From the NCBI GenBank assembly GCA_020161695.1, contig JAIUOO010000001.1, positions 534,768 through 598,767 on the forward strand: a DNA stretch of 64,000 nucleotides. The letters run 5' to 3'. The DNA comes from Pseudomonadota bacterium (GTDB lineage Bacteria; Pseudomonadota; Alphaproteobacteria; Rhizobiales; Phreatobacteraceae). Position 1 is the stretch's first letter. The number at the start of each line of letters is the position of its first letter. Positions 35,445 through 44,450 of this stretch are shown in pieces. A program made the position numbers and the translations under genes. The notes beneath the pieces are model-generated. The model worked only from the letters and a program-made list of their open reading frames with translations, ran no database searches and was not told the origin of the DNA.

Positions 35445-36395
35445 CTATCGGAGCCGCGGATTCAGCGCGTCCCTCAGCCAGTCGCCGAGCAGGTTCACCG
35501 ACAGGACGAGCCCGGCCAGCACCGCGCCGGGGAAGATCACCACCCACCATTCGCCCGAGAACAGGAACTCGTTGCCGATCTGGATCAGCGTGCCGAGCGA
35601 GGGCTGGGTCGGCGGCAGGCCGACGCCGAGGAAGGACAGCGTCGCCTCGGTGATGATGGCGAGCGCCAGGTTGATCGTCGCGATGACGAGAACCGGGCCG
35701 GTGACGTTCGGCAGGACGTGGCGGAACAGGATGGTCGGCCGCGACAGGCCGATCAGCCGGGCCGCCTGGACATATTCCTTGTTGCGCTCGACCAGCGTCG
35801 AGCCGCGCACCGTGCGGGCATACTGAACCCAGAAGGACAGGCCGATCGAGATGACCAGCACCCAGAAGATCGTGGTCTCGGAGCGCTGGTTGCCGAACAG
35901 GGCGCGCGTGGTGCCGTCGATGAGCAGGGCGATGAGGATGGCCGGGAAGGTCAGCTGCACGTCGGCGATGCGCATGATGATGCTGTCCGCCGTGCCGCCG
36001 AAATAGCCGGCGATCAGCCCGAGGGTGATACCGATGGTCGCCGCCAGCAGCACGCCGAGGAAGCCGACGATGATCGAGATGCGCAGGCCGTAGAGGATCG
36101 ACGAATAGACGCAGCGGCCCTGCTGGTCGGTGCCGAGCGGGAAGCGCCATTCGCCCTCGGCGGCCCAGGCCGGCGGCTTCGACCCGTCGAGCAGGCTGAG
36201 CGTCGCGGGATCGAACGGGTCGTTGGTGGCGATCAGCGGCGCCAGAATGGCGGCGAGCACGAGGACCAGCGCGACAAGGGCCGCCAGCATGGTCACCCAG
36301 GAGCGGGTGAAGGAGAACCAGAGGTCCGAATCGAAGAAGCGCCGGAAGGCCGAGGCCCGGGCTTCGGCATGCGGTGCGGGTTCGCTCATGGCCAT
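35445..36395 (-). CDS. Peptide-type ABC transporter permease (DppC/OppC type)
   Basis: The 316-residue permease has an N-terminal helix after a polar ~40-residue tail, then about five helices. It has the OppC signature PLGTDQQGRCVYSSILYGLR, the EAA-type loop YVQAARLIGLSRPTILFRHVLPN and GVGLPPTQPSLG near the end. GAGGGG precedes the chosen ATG. It starts 10 bases after the DppB-type gene. The normal next genes, dppD and dppF ATPases, are absent; a chemoreceptor gene follows instead. Confidence 0.9.
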   Translation of the reverse strand: MAMSEPAPHAEARASAFRRFFDSDLWFSFTRSWVTMLAALVALVLVLAAILAPLIATNDPFDPATLSLLDGSKPPAWAAEGEWRFPLGTDQQGRCVYSSILYGLRISIIVGFLGVLLAATIGITLGLIAGYFGGTADSIIMRIADVQLTFPAILIALLIDGTTRALFGNQRSETTIFWVLVISIGLSFWVQYARTVRGSTLVERNKEYVQAARLIGLSRPTILFRHVLPNVTGPVLVIATINLALAIITEATLSFLGVGLPPTQPSLGTLIQIGNEFLFSGEWWVVIFPGAVLAGLVLSVNLLGDWLRDALNPRLR

Positions 36396-36405
36396 GTTCA
36401 GCCCC

Positions 36406-37383
36406 TCAAGCCGGCCGCCCGGCGATCCGGATACGCGGATCGACGGCGACATAGAGGAGATCGACGATCAGGTTGATGGCGACGAACAGGGTCGCGACCA
36501 GCAACAGGTAGGCGGCCATGATGGGGATGTCGACGCTCTGCACGGCCTGCAGGAACATCAGCCCCATGCCGGGCCACTGGAACACCGTCTCGGTGATGAT
36601 GGCGAAGGCGATGATCGAGCCGATCTGCAGACCGGTGATGGTGATGACCGGGATCATCGTGTTCTTCAGGGCATGGCCGAAATGGACGGCCCGGTTGGTG
36701 AGCCCGCGGGCGCGCGCGAACTTGATGTAGTCGGTGCGCAGCACCTCCATCATCTCCGAACGCACGAGGCGCATGATCAGCGTCATCTGGAACAGGCCGA
36801 GCGTGATCGAGGGCAGGATCAGCGAGGCCCAGCCCTCGCGGGTCAGGAAGCCGGTGGTCCACCAGCCGAGGTCGACGACGCCCTGCCGGCCGAACGATTT
36901 CAGGAGGCCCAGCGACACCGGGAAGACGAAGATCAGGATGATGCCGATCAGGAAGGTCGGCAGCGAAATGCCGAGCAGCGAGACGGTCTGGAACAGCTTT
37001 GTCAGCCAGGAATGGGGCCTGAGGCCCGAATAGACGCCCATCGGAATGCCGGCGAGCAGCGCGAACAGCGCCGAGACGAAAGCCAGTTCCATGGTGGCGG
37101 GAAAGCGCTCGGCGATCAGCTTCGCGACGCTCTGCTTGTTCTGGTAGCTGATGCCGAAATCGAAGCGCGCGGCCCGGCCCACGAAGCGGGCGAACTGGAC
37201 GACGACGGGGTCGTTGAGGCCGAGCTGCTGGCGGATCTCGGCGCGCTGCTCGGGCGTCGTGTCCTGGCCGACCATCTGGTTGACGGGATCGCCGACGAAG
37301 CGGAACAGCGAGAAGGCGATCAGCGAGACCGTCAGCAGAACGCCGATGGCCTGGATGATCCGACGCAGGATGAAGGCGAGCAT
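36406..37383 (-). CDS. Peptide-type ABC transporter permease (DppB/OppB type)
   Basis: The 325-residue permease starts MLAFILRRIIQAIGVLL, typical of DppB/GsiC. It has GLNDPVVVQFARFVGRAARFDFG in the periplasmic loop and FARARGLTNRAVHFGHALKN as the EAA loop that contacts ATPases. WPGMGLMFLQAVQSVDIP lies near the end. A binding-protein gene with two hairpins precedes it. It should pair with the following DppC-type permease. Confidence 0.9.
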   Translation of the reverse strand: MLAFILRRIIQAIGVLLTVSLIAFSLFRFVGDPVNQMVGQDTTPEQRAEIRQQLGLNDPVVVQFARFVGRAARFDFGISYQNKQSVAKLIAERFPATMELAFVSALFALLAGIPMGVYSGLRPHSWLTKLFQTVSLLGISLPTFLIGIILIFVFPVSLGLLKSFGRQGVVDLGWWTTGFLTREGWASLILPSITLGLFQMTLIMRLVRSEMMEVLRTDYIKFARARGLTNRAVHFGHALKNTMIPVITITGLQIGSIIAFAIITETVFQWPGMGLMFLQAVQSVDIPIMAAYLLLVATLFVAINLIVDLLYVAVDPRIRIAGRPA

Positions 37384-37402
37384 CGCGGCCCTCTAAACAG
37401 GC

Positions 37403-37459
37403 GGGGAGCGGCCGGAGCCGCTCCCCTGGAAGACTGGCAGGCCGGGCACGGGCCCGGCC
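37403..37459 (-). terminator. Tandem intercistronic hairpins between binding-protein and DppB-type genes
   Basis: Two stems stand in the 82-base gap. One pairs GGGGAGCGG with CCGCTCCCC (37403-37426) and one pairs GGCCGGGC with GCCCGGCC (37440-37459). Neither is followed by a T-run. Their place just after the binding-protein gene parallels the hairpin in the liv operon and suggests message stabilisation or partial termination. Confidence 0.55.
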
Positions 37460-37465
37460 GCGGCA

Positions 37466-39115
37466 TCAGGGCTGCTTGACGACCCAGTGGAACAGGAACT
37501 GGTTGTCAGCGCGCTGGACCAGCTCGACCTTCTTGGACACGCCCCAGGCCAGCGCCTGCTGGTGCAGGGGAATGTGGCTGGCCTCGTCGGTGATGATCCG
37601 GTAGGCCTGGGCGATCAGCTGGTTGCGCTTGGCGACGTCCGGCTCGACCAGGATCTGGTCGGTCAGCGCGTCGACCTGCTGGTTGCAGTAGCCGCCGAGG
37701 TTGAACGCGCCCCGGCCGCCGGTCGCCTGATCGTCGCGGCAGCGGACCAGGTTGTGCAGCACGTTCCACGAGTCGAACGAGCCGGGCGTCCAGCCGAGCA
37801 GGTAGAACGAGGTGTTGAACCCGCCGGTGGCCAGCACCTTGGCGAAGTACTGGGCGCGCGGCACGAACAGCGGATTGATCTTGACGCCGACGCGGGCAAG
37901 CATCGCGGTCACCGCCTGGCAGATCGCGCCGTCATTGACGTAGCGGTCGTTCGGGCAGTCGAAGGTGACCTCGAAGCGCGTGCCGGTCGGGCCGCCCTGG
38001 CGCGGGTAGCCGGCCTCGTCCAGCAGCCGGTTGGCGGCGGCGAGATCGAAGGGCAGGCGCTGCACCTGGCCGCCCTCCGGGTACATCAGCGGCGAAATGA
38101 GCAGCGCCGTCGGGGTCGCTGCGCCACGCATCACCTGCCGGCGGATCGCCTCGATGTCGATGGCATGGTAGAAGGCGCGGCGCACGCGGACGTCCTTGAA
38201 GGGGTTCTTGCCCTTCACCGACGAGCCGACGAGTTCGTCGCGGCGCTGGTCGAGCTGCAGGAAGATGGTGCGCAGCTCGGGACCTTCCATGACGCGGGCA
38301 TTGGCGCTGGCGTTGATGCGCGCGACGTCCTGCAGCGGCACCGGATCGATGACGTCGACCTCGCCGGAGAGCAGAGCCGCGACGCGGGTCGGCGCCGAGG
38401 TGATCGGCGTGAAGATGATCTCCGCCAGATTGTGCTCGACCTTGCCCCACCAGGCCGGATTGCGCTGGTAGACAGTGCGCACACCCACCTGGTGCTGGGT
38501 GATCCGGAACGGACCGGTGCCGTTGGCATTCAGCGTGGCGAAGCCCGGCGTCGTCGCGGAAGCGGCGGTCGGCTGGACGGCGCTGTTCGCCTCAGCCCAC
38601 TTCTTCGACATGATGTACCAAGTATCCCATTCGTAATGCAGGATGGGATTGGGGCGCTTGAGCTTGAAGTCGACGGTGTGGGAATCGACCGCGACCACCT
38701 CGACATCCGCATCGATGCGCGAGCGCAGGTCCGACGTCGCCGCGCGCACGCGCGTCGCCGAGAACACCACGTCCTCCGCGGTGAAGTCCTCGCCGCCGTG
38801 GAACTTGATGCCGCGGCGCAGGTGGAAGCGCCAGGTCAGGCCGTTGTCGAGGGTCTCCCAGCGCTCGGCGAGGCCGGGGATGATCGACAGGTCCTTGTCG
38901 CGGCGGGTCAGGCCCTCGTAGGCGTTGCCCTGCAGCGCCAGCGTCGTCGTCTCGTTGAGGCTATAGGGGTCGAGCGTGTTCAGGTTGCCCTGGAAAGCGT
39001 AGCGCAGGGTCTGACCCTGGGGCGCCTGCGCCGTCGCGGCGGTGTTCCAGCCGGCAATGCCGGCGCCGATGGCAAGCGCGAGGCCCGCCGAAAGAAGCAA
39101 ACGCTTCGTGGTCAT
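37466..39115 (-). CDS. Peptide/nickel-type ABC transporter substrate-binding protein
   Basis: The 549-residue exported protein has a signal peptide ending near AATAQA and belongs to the SBP_bac_5 (DppA/OppA) family. LRYAFQGNLNTLDPYSLNE begins the mature part, followed by GLTRRDKDLSIIPGLAERWE, WRFHLRRGIKFHGGEDFTAED and GTGPFRITQ. These systems carry di/oligopeptides, but also nickel, opines or other compounds; the ligand is not evident. It heads a binding protein-permease-permease operon lacking ATPase genes. Confidence 0.9.
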   Translation of the reverse strand: MTTKRLLLSAGLALAIGAGIAGWNTAATAQAPQGQTLRYAFQGNLNTLDPYSLNETTTLALQGNAYEGLTRRDKDLSIIPGLAERWETLDNGLTWRFHLRRGIKFHGGEDFTAEDVVFSATRVRAATSDLRSRIDADVEVVAVDSHTVDFKLKRPNPILHYEWDTWYIMSKKWAEANSAVQPTAASATTPGFATLNANGTGPFRITQHQVGVRTVYQRNPAWWGKVEHNLAEIIFTPITSAPTRVAALLSGEVDVIDPVPLQDVARINASANARVMEGPELRTIFLQLDQRRDELVGSSVKGKNPFKDVRVRRAFYHAIDIEAIRRQVMRGAATPTALLISPLMYPEGGQVQRLPFDLAAANRLLDEAGYPRQGGPTGTRFEVTFDCPNDRYVNDGAICQAVTAMLARVGVKINPLFVPRAQYFAKVLATGGFNTSFYLLGWTPGSFDSWNVLHNLVRCRDDQATGGRGAFNLGGYCNQQVDALTDQILVEPDVAKRNQLIAQAYRIITDEASHIPLHQQALAWGVSKKVELVQRADNQFLFHWVVKQP

Positions 39116-39294
39116 GTCCTGTCCCTCTCCCGGGGGTGCTTGGCGGCCGAGACGTGTTGGTCCGTCGGGGGCCTGCCGGAAGCGCGCACATTACAGGAGA
39201 TGCATTGCCCGGAAAGGGGGGTGTGCACAACAATTGCTCACTCGTTTCCGGCCGTTCGGGATGATGCCCGTTTCGCAGGGACCGCGGCTGCCCG

Positions 39295-39558
39295 CTACTG
39301 CGGATCGAGGGGCGTCGCCCCTGCCGGAGTACCGTCGGCCGCCAGCGTGATCTTCTGCACGCGCGCCTCGGCGTCGCGCAGCAGCGCCTCGCAGCGCTTC
39401 TTCAGCGCCTCGCCCCGCTCGTAGATGGCGATGGAGTCCTCCAGCGGCACATTGCCGCCCTCGAGCTTCTGGACGATCGATTCCAGCTCGCCAAGCGCCT
39501 TTTCGAAGGGCATGGCGGCGACGTCCGCGTGCTTGTCGGCTCCAGCCTTGTCGGCCAT
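39295..39558 (-). CDS. xseB: Exodeoxyribonuclease VII small subunit
   Basis: The 87-residue protein matches Xse[19 protein letters not shown] followed by [19 protein letters not shown], then a second coiled helix. It binds several copies to XseA and is needed for single-strand DNA exonuclease activity in repair. XseA is not in the window. It lies 24 bases downstream of the histone deacetylase-like gene, a neighbour often found in Hyphomicrobiales. Confidence 0.93.
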   Translation of the reverse strand: MADKAGADKHADVAAMPFEKALGELESIVQKLEGGNVPLEDSIAIYERGEALKKRCEALLRDAEARVQKITLAADGTPAGATPLDPQ

Positions 39559-39582
39559 GTCGGGCTCCGGGGAATCGGTTCG

Positions 39583-40512
39583 CTATCCCCGCATCAATGC
39601 CATGACATGGGCGCCGACGGAACGGCCGAGGCCTTCGAGGTCGTAGCCGCCCTCCAGGAGCGAGACGATGCGGCCGCCGGCCATCTCGTCGGCGGCTTCC
39701 ATCAGCTTCTTGGTCGCCCAGGCGAAATCGGCCTCGGTCAGATTGAGATTGGCGAGCGGATCGCGCTCGTGGGCGTCGAAGCCGGCCGAGATCAGCACGA
39801 GATCAGGCTTGAAGGCCCGCAGCCGCGGCAGGATCGCGACCTCGAAGGCCTCGCGGAACGGGTCGGAGCCGTCGCCCGCCCGCAGCGGCGCATTGACGAT
39901 CTGGTTGTAGGCGCCCGTCTCGTTCAGCGCGCCGGTGCCGGGATAAAGCGGCATTTCGTGGGTCGAGAGATACATGACGCTCGGGTCGGACCAGAAGATG
40001 TCCTGCGTGCCGTTGCCGTGATGCACGTCGAAATCCATGATCGCGACGCGCTCCGCGCCATGCACGGCCTGGGCATGGCGCGCGGCCACCGCGACATTGT
40101 TGAACAGGCAGAAGCCCATCGCGGTCGCCGTCTCGGCATGGTGGCCGGGCGGGCGCGTCGCCACGAAGGCGTTGGACGCCTTGCCCTTCATCACCTCGTC
40201 GACCGCGAAGACCGCCCCGCCCGCCGAGCGCAGCGCGGCATCGAAGGAGCCCGGCGAGAGCGTCGTGTCGCCATCGACATGAACGAGGCCGACGAAGGGC
40301 GTCGCGTTCTGCAGGCGCTCGACGAATTCGGGCGGATGGACACGGACGAGCTGGCCGACCTCGGCAAGCGGCGCCTCGTCGCGGGCGAGATCGGAAAAGC
40401 GCTCGTGCTCCAGCACATGGGTGATCATGCGCAGCCGGTCGGCGCGCTCGGGATGGCCGAAGGGCGTCTGATGCTCGAGGCACTGGGGATGCGAGAGAAG
40501 CAGCGTCGTCAC
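39583..40512 (-). CDS. Histone deacetylase family protein (class II/acetoin utilisation-like)
   Basis: The 309-residue protein is a zinc-dependent deacetylase/amidohydrolase. RPPGHHAETATAMGFC carries the catalytic His pair, IMDFDVHHGNGTQDIF the zinc Asp and His, and ISAGFDAHERDPL the second zinc Asp. EGGYDLEGL is near the C-terminus. Bacterial members act on acetylated polyamines, acetyl-lysine or other amides; the substrate is unknown. The GTG start (VTTLLLSHPQ) fits the family; the upstream open frame shows no conservation. It is followed by xseB. Confidence 0.9.
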   Translation of the reverse strand: MTTLLLSHPQCLEHQTPFGHPERADRLRMITHVLEHERFSDLARDEAPLAEVGQLVRVHPPEFVERLQNATPFVGLVHVDGDTTLSPGSFDAALRSAGGAVFAVDEVMKGKASNAFVATRPPGHHAETATAMGFCLFNNVAVAARHAQAVHGAERVAIMDFDVHHGNGTQDIFWSDPSVMYLSTHEMPLYPGTGALNETGAYNQIVNAPLRAGDGSDPFREAFEVAILPRLRAFKPDLVLISAGFDAHERDPLANLNLTEADFAWATKKLMEAADEMAGGRIVSLLEGGYDLEGLGRSVGAHVMALMRG

Positions 40513-40758
40513 CTGGAGATGTCCTTTGCTGCACCCTCGCGGCCCTTTGGGGGCTCGGCGTTTCCACGATCCCCATGAAATAACGCATCGAAGGCCCGGC
40601 GCAACCGCGTCGCGCGGCCGAGTGACGCATGGCGCCCGCGCACGCGAACGTGATCGCGCGCGCTGCAGCAACCGGCCTGCGGCAATGCGGAATCCGGTTT
40701 CCGCCCGGCGGGGCCTATGTCAGCATCGTGAAAATCGGCAGATCACTCGGGGATTCCC

Positions 40759-41577
40759 ATGATCCGTGCATTGGTCCTGGCAGCCGCATTGACGCTTGCT
40801 ACCGCCGGCACGGTGACACCGCAGACGCGGCAGGCGGCGACGGAGGTCGACCTCCAGCTCGTCCTCGCCGTCGACATCTCCTATTCGATGGACCCCGAGG
40901 AACAGAGGCTGCAGCGCGAAGGCTACCTGCAGGCCATGGTCTCCCCGGACGTGATGGACGCGATCCGGCGCGGCCTGATCGGCAAGATCGCGGTCAGCTA
41001 TGTCGAATGGGCCGGCGCGCACGAGCAGCAGGTGGTGATCGGTTGGCGCATCATCGACGGGCCGGAGAGCGCGCAGGCCTTCGTCGACGAGTTGCGCGCC
41101 AAACCCTACCGCCGCGCCTTCCGGACCTCGATCTCGGGCGCGATCAACGCCAGCGTCAGCCTGCTGGAAAGCTCGGGACTGCGCTCGCAGCGGCGCGTCA
41201 TCGACATTTCCGGCGACGGCTCGAACAATAACGGCATGCTGGTGGAGCCGGCCCGCGACGCCGCGCTCGCCAAGGGCATCGTCATCAACGGGCTGCCGAT
41301 CATGCTGTTCCGGCCGAACAACCGCTATGCCGATGTCGCCAATCTCGACGCCTATTATCAGGACTGCGTCGTCGGCGGTCCCGGATCGTTCGTCATCCCG
41401 ATCAAGACGCCGGAGGAATTCGTGCCCGCGACGCGGCGCAAGCTGATCCTCGAGGTCGCCGGCATCGTGCCGCTGTGGCCGATGCCGGACATGCCCATGG
41501 TCGTGCCCGCGCAGAGCGAGCGGACGGACTGCCTGATCGGCGAACGCATCTGGCGCGAGCGCTGGGAGCGGAACTGA
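40759..41577 (+). CDS. DUF1194 (von Willebrand A-like) exported protein
   Basis: The 272-residue protein has a signal peptide (about residues 1-20) and begins its domain with VDLQLVLAVDISYSMDPEE. The DISYS motif is the DxSxS metal-ion-dependent adhesion site of a vWA fold. A second conserved part is RRVIDISGDGSNNNG. This matches DUF1194, a family mostly of alphaproteobacteria with unknown role. It stands alone between the deacetylase gene (divergent) and the VOC gene (convergent). The 246-base region before it shows no other feature. Confidence 0.82.
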   Translation: MIRALVLAAALTLATAGTVTPQTRQAATEVDLQLVLAVDISYSMDPEEQRLQREGYLQAMVSPDVMDAIRRGLIGKIAVSYVEWAGAHEQQVVIGWRIIDGPESAQAFVDELRAKPYRRAFRTSISGAINASVSLLESSGLRSQRRVIDISGDGSNNNGMLVEPARDAALAKGIVINGLPIMLFRPNNRYADVANLDAYYQDCVVGGPGSFVIPIKTPEEFVPATRRKLILEVAGIVPLWPMPDMPMVVPAQSERTDCLIGERIWRERWERN

Positions 41578-41589
41578 GCGCGGAAGCCG

Positions 41590-42564
41590 TCAGCGCGTCA
41601 CGAGCCGGACCGCCGTTCCCCACGGATCGGCAGCCTCGACGCCGCCGGCCATGGCCGTCACGGTGACACCCGCCTCGCGCAGCCGGCGCTCCTGCGCCGC
41701 CAGCATGTCGGCATTCTCGGCCTCCAGCGAAAACCAGCCGAGGCCGGTGGCATTGGCGTCGCGCTGGCCCGCGCCCCGGCTCTGCCAGACGTTCAGGCCG
41801 AGATGGTGGTGGTAGCGGCCGGAGGACATGAAGGCCGCGCCGCTGCGCTGGCGCGTCGGCGCCATCCCAGCCGCGCCGTAGAAGGCGGCGGCCGGCGCGA
41901 GATCGCCGACGCGCAGATGAACATGGCCGATGCGCAGGCCTTCCGGCGCGCCGGCATAGTCGTTGACCCGGATGTTGGTCAGCGACACGAGGTCTTCGAT
42001 GTCGAGCTGGTCGGTGCTCATGATCACCGAGCCCGCCTCCCAGCGCCATTGCTCGGGCGCCCGGTCGGCGTAGACCTCGATGCCATTGCCTTCGGGATCG
42101 TCGAGATAGATGGCCTCGCTGACGCTGTGGTCCGAGAAGCCGGTGAGGCGGACCCGGCTGGACGCGGCATGGACCAGCCAGCGGGCGAGATCGCGGCGGG
42201 TCGGCATCAGGAAGGCGGTGTGGAAAAGGCCGGCAGAGCCCGGCAGCTCGAAGGGGGCGGACGGCTTGTGGTCGAGCACGAGCAGGGTGGTGCCGGCGGC
42301 CCCGAGCCGCACCTGCGCACCGTCGCGGCCGATCACGGCGAGGCCGAGCACATCGCGGTAGTAGGCGGTCATGCGTTCGAGGTCCTGCACGACCAGCGAC
42401 ACCGCGCCGATGCGGAGCGGCGTGCGGTGGGCGAAGGGCACGCCCGCCGGCTCGCTGCGCGGGCCGGGCGAAACGCCCTCGGCGCGCGCACCGGCTGCCG
42501 CCGCGGCGGCCATCGAGGCCGCGCCCGCCAGTTCCAGCAATCTCCTGCGCGTCGGCCCGGTCAT
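41590..42564 (-). CDS. Exported two-domain VOC protein (CatE-like ring-cleavage dioxygenase fold)
   Basis: The 324-residue protein starts MTGPTRRRLLELAGAA, a Tat-type signal with three arginines, followed by AMAAAAAAGARA-like hydrophobic sequence. Two VOC domain pairs follow (about 55-180 and 190-324), with DPEGNGIEVYADR, GHVHLRV and HHLGLNVW as likely metal ligands. The layout resembles catechol 2,3-dioxygenase CatE (YfiE). A Tat signal is odd for CatE-like enzymes, which are normally cytosolic, so activity is uncertain. An ATG at 42645 is also open but lies before the signal. Confidence 0.78.
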   Translation of the reverse strand: MTGPTRRRLLELAGAASMAAAAAAGARAEGVSPGPRSEPAGVPFAHRTPLRIGAVSLVVQDLERMTAYYRDVLGLAVIGRDGAQVRLGAAGTTLLVLDHKPSAPFELPGSAGLFHTAFLMPTRRDLARWLVHAASSRVRLTGFSDHSVSEAIYLDDPEGNGIEVYADRAPEQWRWEAGSVIMSTDQLDIEDLVSLTNIRVNDYAGAPEGLRIGHVHLRVGDLAPAAAFYGAAGMAPTRQRSGAAFMSSGRYHHHLGLNVWQSRGAGQRDANATGLGWFSLEAENADMLAAQERRLREAGVTVTAMAGGVEAADPWGTAVRLVTR

Positions 42565-42731
42565 TGCCTGTCCCAGTCTCGAAAACCCATCGTTCGCCGG
42601 TAACACGGCGCGGGGGCGCAGGCACTTCACGTGCACGTCAGCCAACGCGCCGCGCCGGATTGACCGCCGCCACGATCCGGGACGAAGCTCGGGGGGTTCG
42701 GAGCCGTGGTCGGCTTCCCCCGGAGCATTCC

Positions 42732-43349
42732 ATGTCGCTCGAACTCTACTCGGCCTATCTCCTCGCCACCCTGCTGATCGTGCTCGTGCCCGGCCCGAGC
42801 GTCACGCTGATCATCGCCAACGGGCTGACGCACGGTGCGCGGGCGGGCCTGCTCAACGTCGCCGGCACGCAGGCCGGCCTCGTCGTCATGATCGCCGTGG
42901 TCGGGTTCGGTCTCAGCGCCGCAGTCGCCACGATGGGGCAGTGGTTCGAGTGGCTGCGCCTCGCCGGCGCCGCCTATCTGATCTGGCTCGGCTGGAAGAT
43001 GATCCGCGCGTCGGGCAAGGGCGCGGATGGCATCGGCCGGACGAGCGCGCCACGCGGCGGCTTCTTTCTTCAGGGGCTGGTCGTCGCCCTGTCGAACCCG
43101 AAGACCCTCGTCTTCTTCGGTGCCTTCTTCCCCCAGTTCATCGACCCCACGCGGCCCTACGGCTTCCAGATCGCCATCATGGGCGTTACCGCCCTGGTCA
43201 TCGCGGCGGTCTCCGACAGCGCCTATGCGGTGGCGGCGGCGCGGACGGGGCACACCGTCTCGCAGGCCGGCATTCGCCTGATGTCGCGGATCAGCGGCGG
43301 CTTCCTGATCGGCGGCGGCATCTGGCTCGCGATGTCGCGCTCGCGCTGA
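42732..43349 (+). CDS. LysE/RhtB-family amino acid exporter
   Basis: The 205-residue protein has about six membrane helices and the RhtB/LysE hallmarks. LIVLVPGPSVTLIIANGLTHG lies in helix 1 and its loop, followed by GTQAGLVVMIAVVGFGLSA, and NPKTLVFFGAFFPQFIDP in the middle. Such proteins export amino acids such as homoserine, threonine, lysine or leucine; the specific cargo is unknown. GGAG precedes the start. The SDR gene follows 75 bases later on the same strand. Confidence 0.88.
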   Translation: MSLELYSAYLLATLLIVLVPGPSVTLIIANGLTHGARAGLLNVAGTQAGLVVMIAVVGFGLSAAVATMGQWFEWLRLAGAAYLIWLGWKMIRASGKGADGIGRTSAPRGGFFLQGLVVALSNPKTLVFFGAFFPQFIDPTRPYGFQIAIMGVTALVIAAVSDSAYAVAAARTGHTVSQAGIRLMSRISGGFLIGGGIWLAMSRSR

Positions 43350-43424
43350 TCTGCCGCGCGAACCGTCCTCTTGCCTTGGCAGGCGCTTCGGGCTTGTCTC
43401 GGCGCCCGAATTCAGGAGGACATC

Positions 43425-44213
43425 ATGGACTTTGGCCTTTCCGACAAGAAGGCGCTCGTGCTGGCATCGAGCCGGGGCCTTGGCCTCGGCATCGCGGAGG
43501 CGCTGGCCGCCGAAGGCGCGACCGTCATGCTGGTCGGCCGCACCGCCGACCGCATCAAGGCCAATGCCGAGGCGATCACGGCCCGCGGCAAGGGCAAGGC
43601 CTACGGCATCGCCGCCGATCTCGGCGCGCCGGGCGCCGTCGACGAGATCGTCGCGCTTGCCGAGAAGACCCTCGGCCAGATCGACATTCTCGTGAACAAT
43701 ACCGGCGGCCCGCCCGCCAAGCCCGCGACCGAGGTTGCCGCCGACGAGTGGGGCAAGCTGTTCAAGGTGATGGTGGAGCCGGTGTTCCAGATCACCGCGA
43801 AGGTGCTGCCGGGCATGCGTGCCCGCAAATGGGGCCGCATCCTCACCGTCGCCTCGTCGGGCGTCGAGAACCCGATCCCGAACCTCGCGCTGTCCAACGC
43901 GCTGCGCTCGACCATCGTCGGCTGGTCCAAGACGCTGTCGACCGAGGTCGCGAAGGACAACGTCACCGTCAACATGATCCTGCCGGGCCGCATCGCGACC
44001 GACCGCATCAAGGAACTGGACGAGGCCAATTCCAAGCGCTCGGGCAAGTCGATGGAGGAAATCCAGACCGCCTCGATCGCGACGATCCCGGCCGGCCGTC
44101 TCGGCACGGCCGACGAGTTCGGCGCCACCGCCGCGTTCCTCTGCTCGAACCAGGCCGGCTACATCACGGGATCGAAGATCCGCGTCGACGGCGGCGCGAC
44201 GAAGAACGTCTGA
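43425..44213 (+). CDS. SDR-family oxidoreductase
   Basis: The 262-residue protein has ASSRGLGLGIAEALAAEGA as nucleotide-binding loop (note ASSRGLG, a variant of TGxxxGxG), LVNNTGGPPA and a catalytic Ser in TVASSGVENP. The normal active-site YxxxK is replaced by LSNALRSTIVGW, where the Tyr is missing. This matches the BKR-like subgroup seen in some SDRs with a changed Tyr, so catalysis may be altered or lost. AGGAGG precedes the ATG. REP copy C follows. Confidence 0.82.
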   Translation: MDFGLSDKKALVLASSRGLGLGIAEALAAEGATVMLVGRTADRIKANAEAITARGKGKAYGIAADLGAPGAVDEIVALAEKTLGQIDILVNNTGGPPAKPATEVAADEWGKLFKVMVEPVFQITAKVLPGMRARKWGRILTVASSGVENPIPNLALSNALRSTIVGWSKTLSTEVAKDNVTVNMILPGRIATDRIKELDEANSKRSGKSMEEIQTASIATIPAGRLGTADEFGATAAFLCSNQAGYITGSKIRVDGGATKNV

Positions 44214-44236
44214 TCCAAGCCATCGCCGCAGGTTTC

Positions 44237-44324
44237 GTCATGCCCGCCCTTGTGGCGGGCATCCACGACTTCCCGTGGGTGTCGTGTTCAAGTCGTGGAT
44301 GGCCGGGACAAGCCCGGCCATGAC
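44237..44324. repeat. REP-like double-hairpin element, copy C
   Basis: GTCATGCCCGCC...GGCGGGCATCCACGACTT and AAGTCGTGGATGGCCGGG...CCGGCCATGAC form the same double hairpin as copies A and B. It lies 23 bases after the SDR stop and 126 bases before the pirin gene. Confidence 0.85.
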
Positions 44325-44450
44325 GGATGGGGATCGCACCACCGTCGCCTTGCACCCACGCAAGTTCGGTTGGCCCCGATGCGGGTCGCCATCGGCGCCT
44401 GCCCGCGCTAGCCTCCCAGCATCATTCCGATGCGAAGCGAGGAGCGCCCC

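Noticed and set aside
40513..40758. Small plus-strand gene at 40629-41231
   Set aside because: It overlaps the DUF1194 gene in another frame and has no ribosome site or conserved composition.
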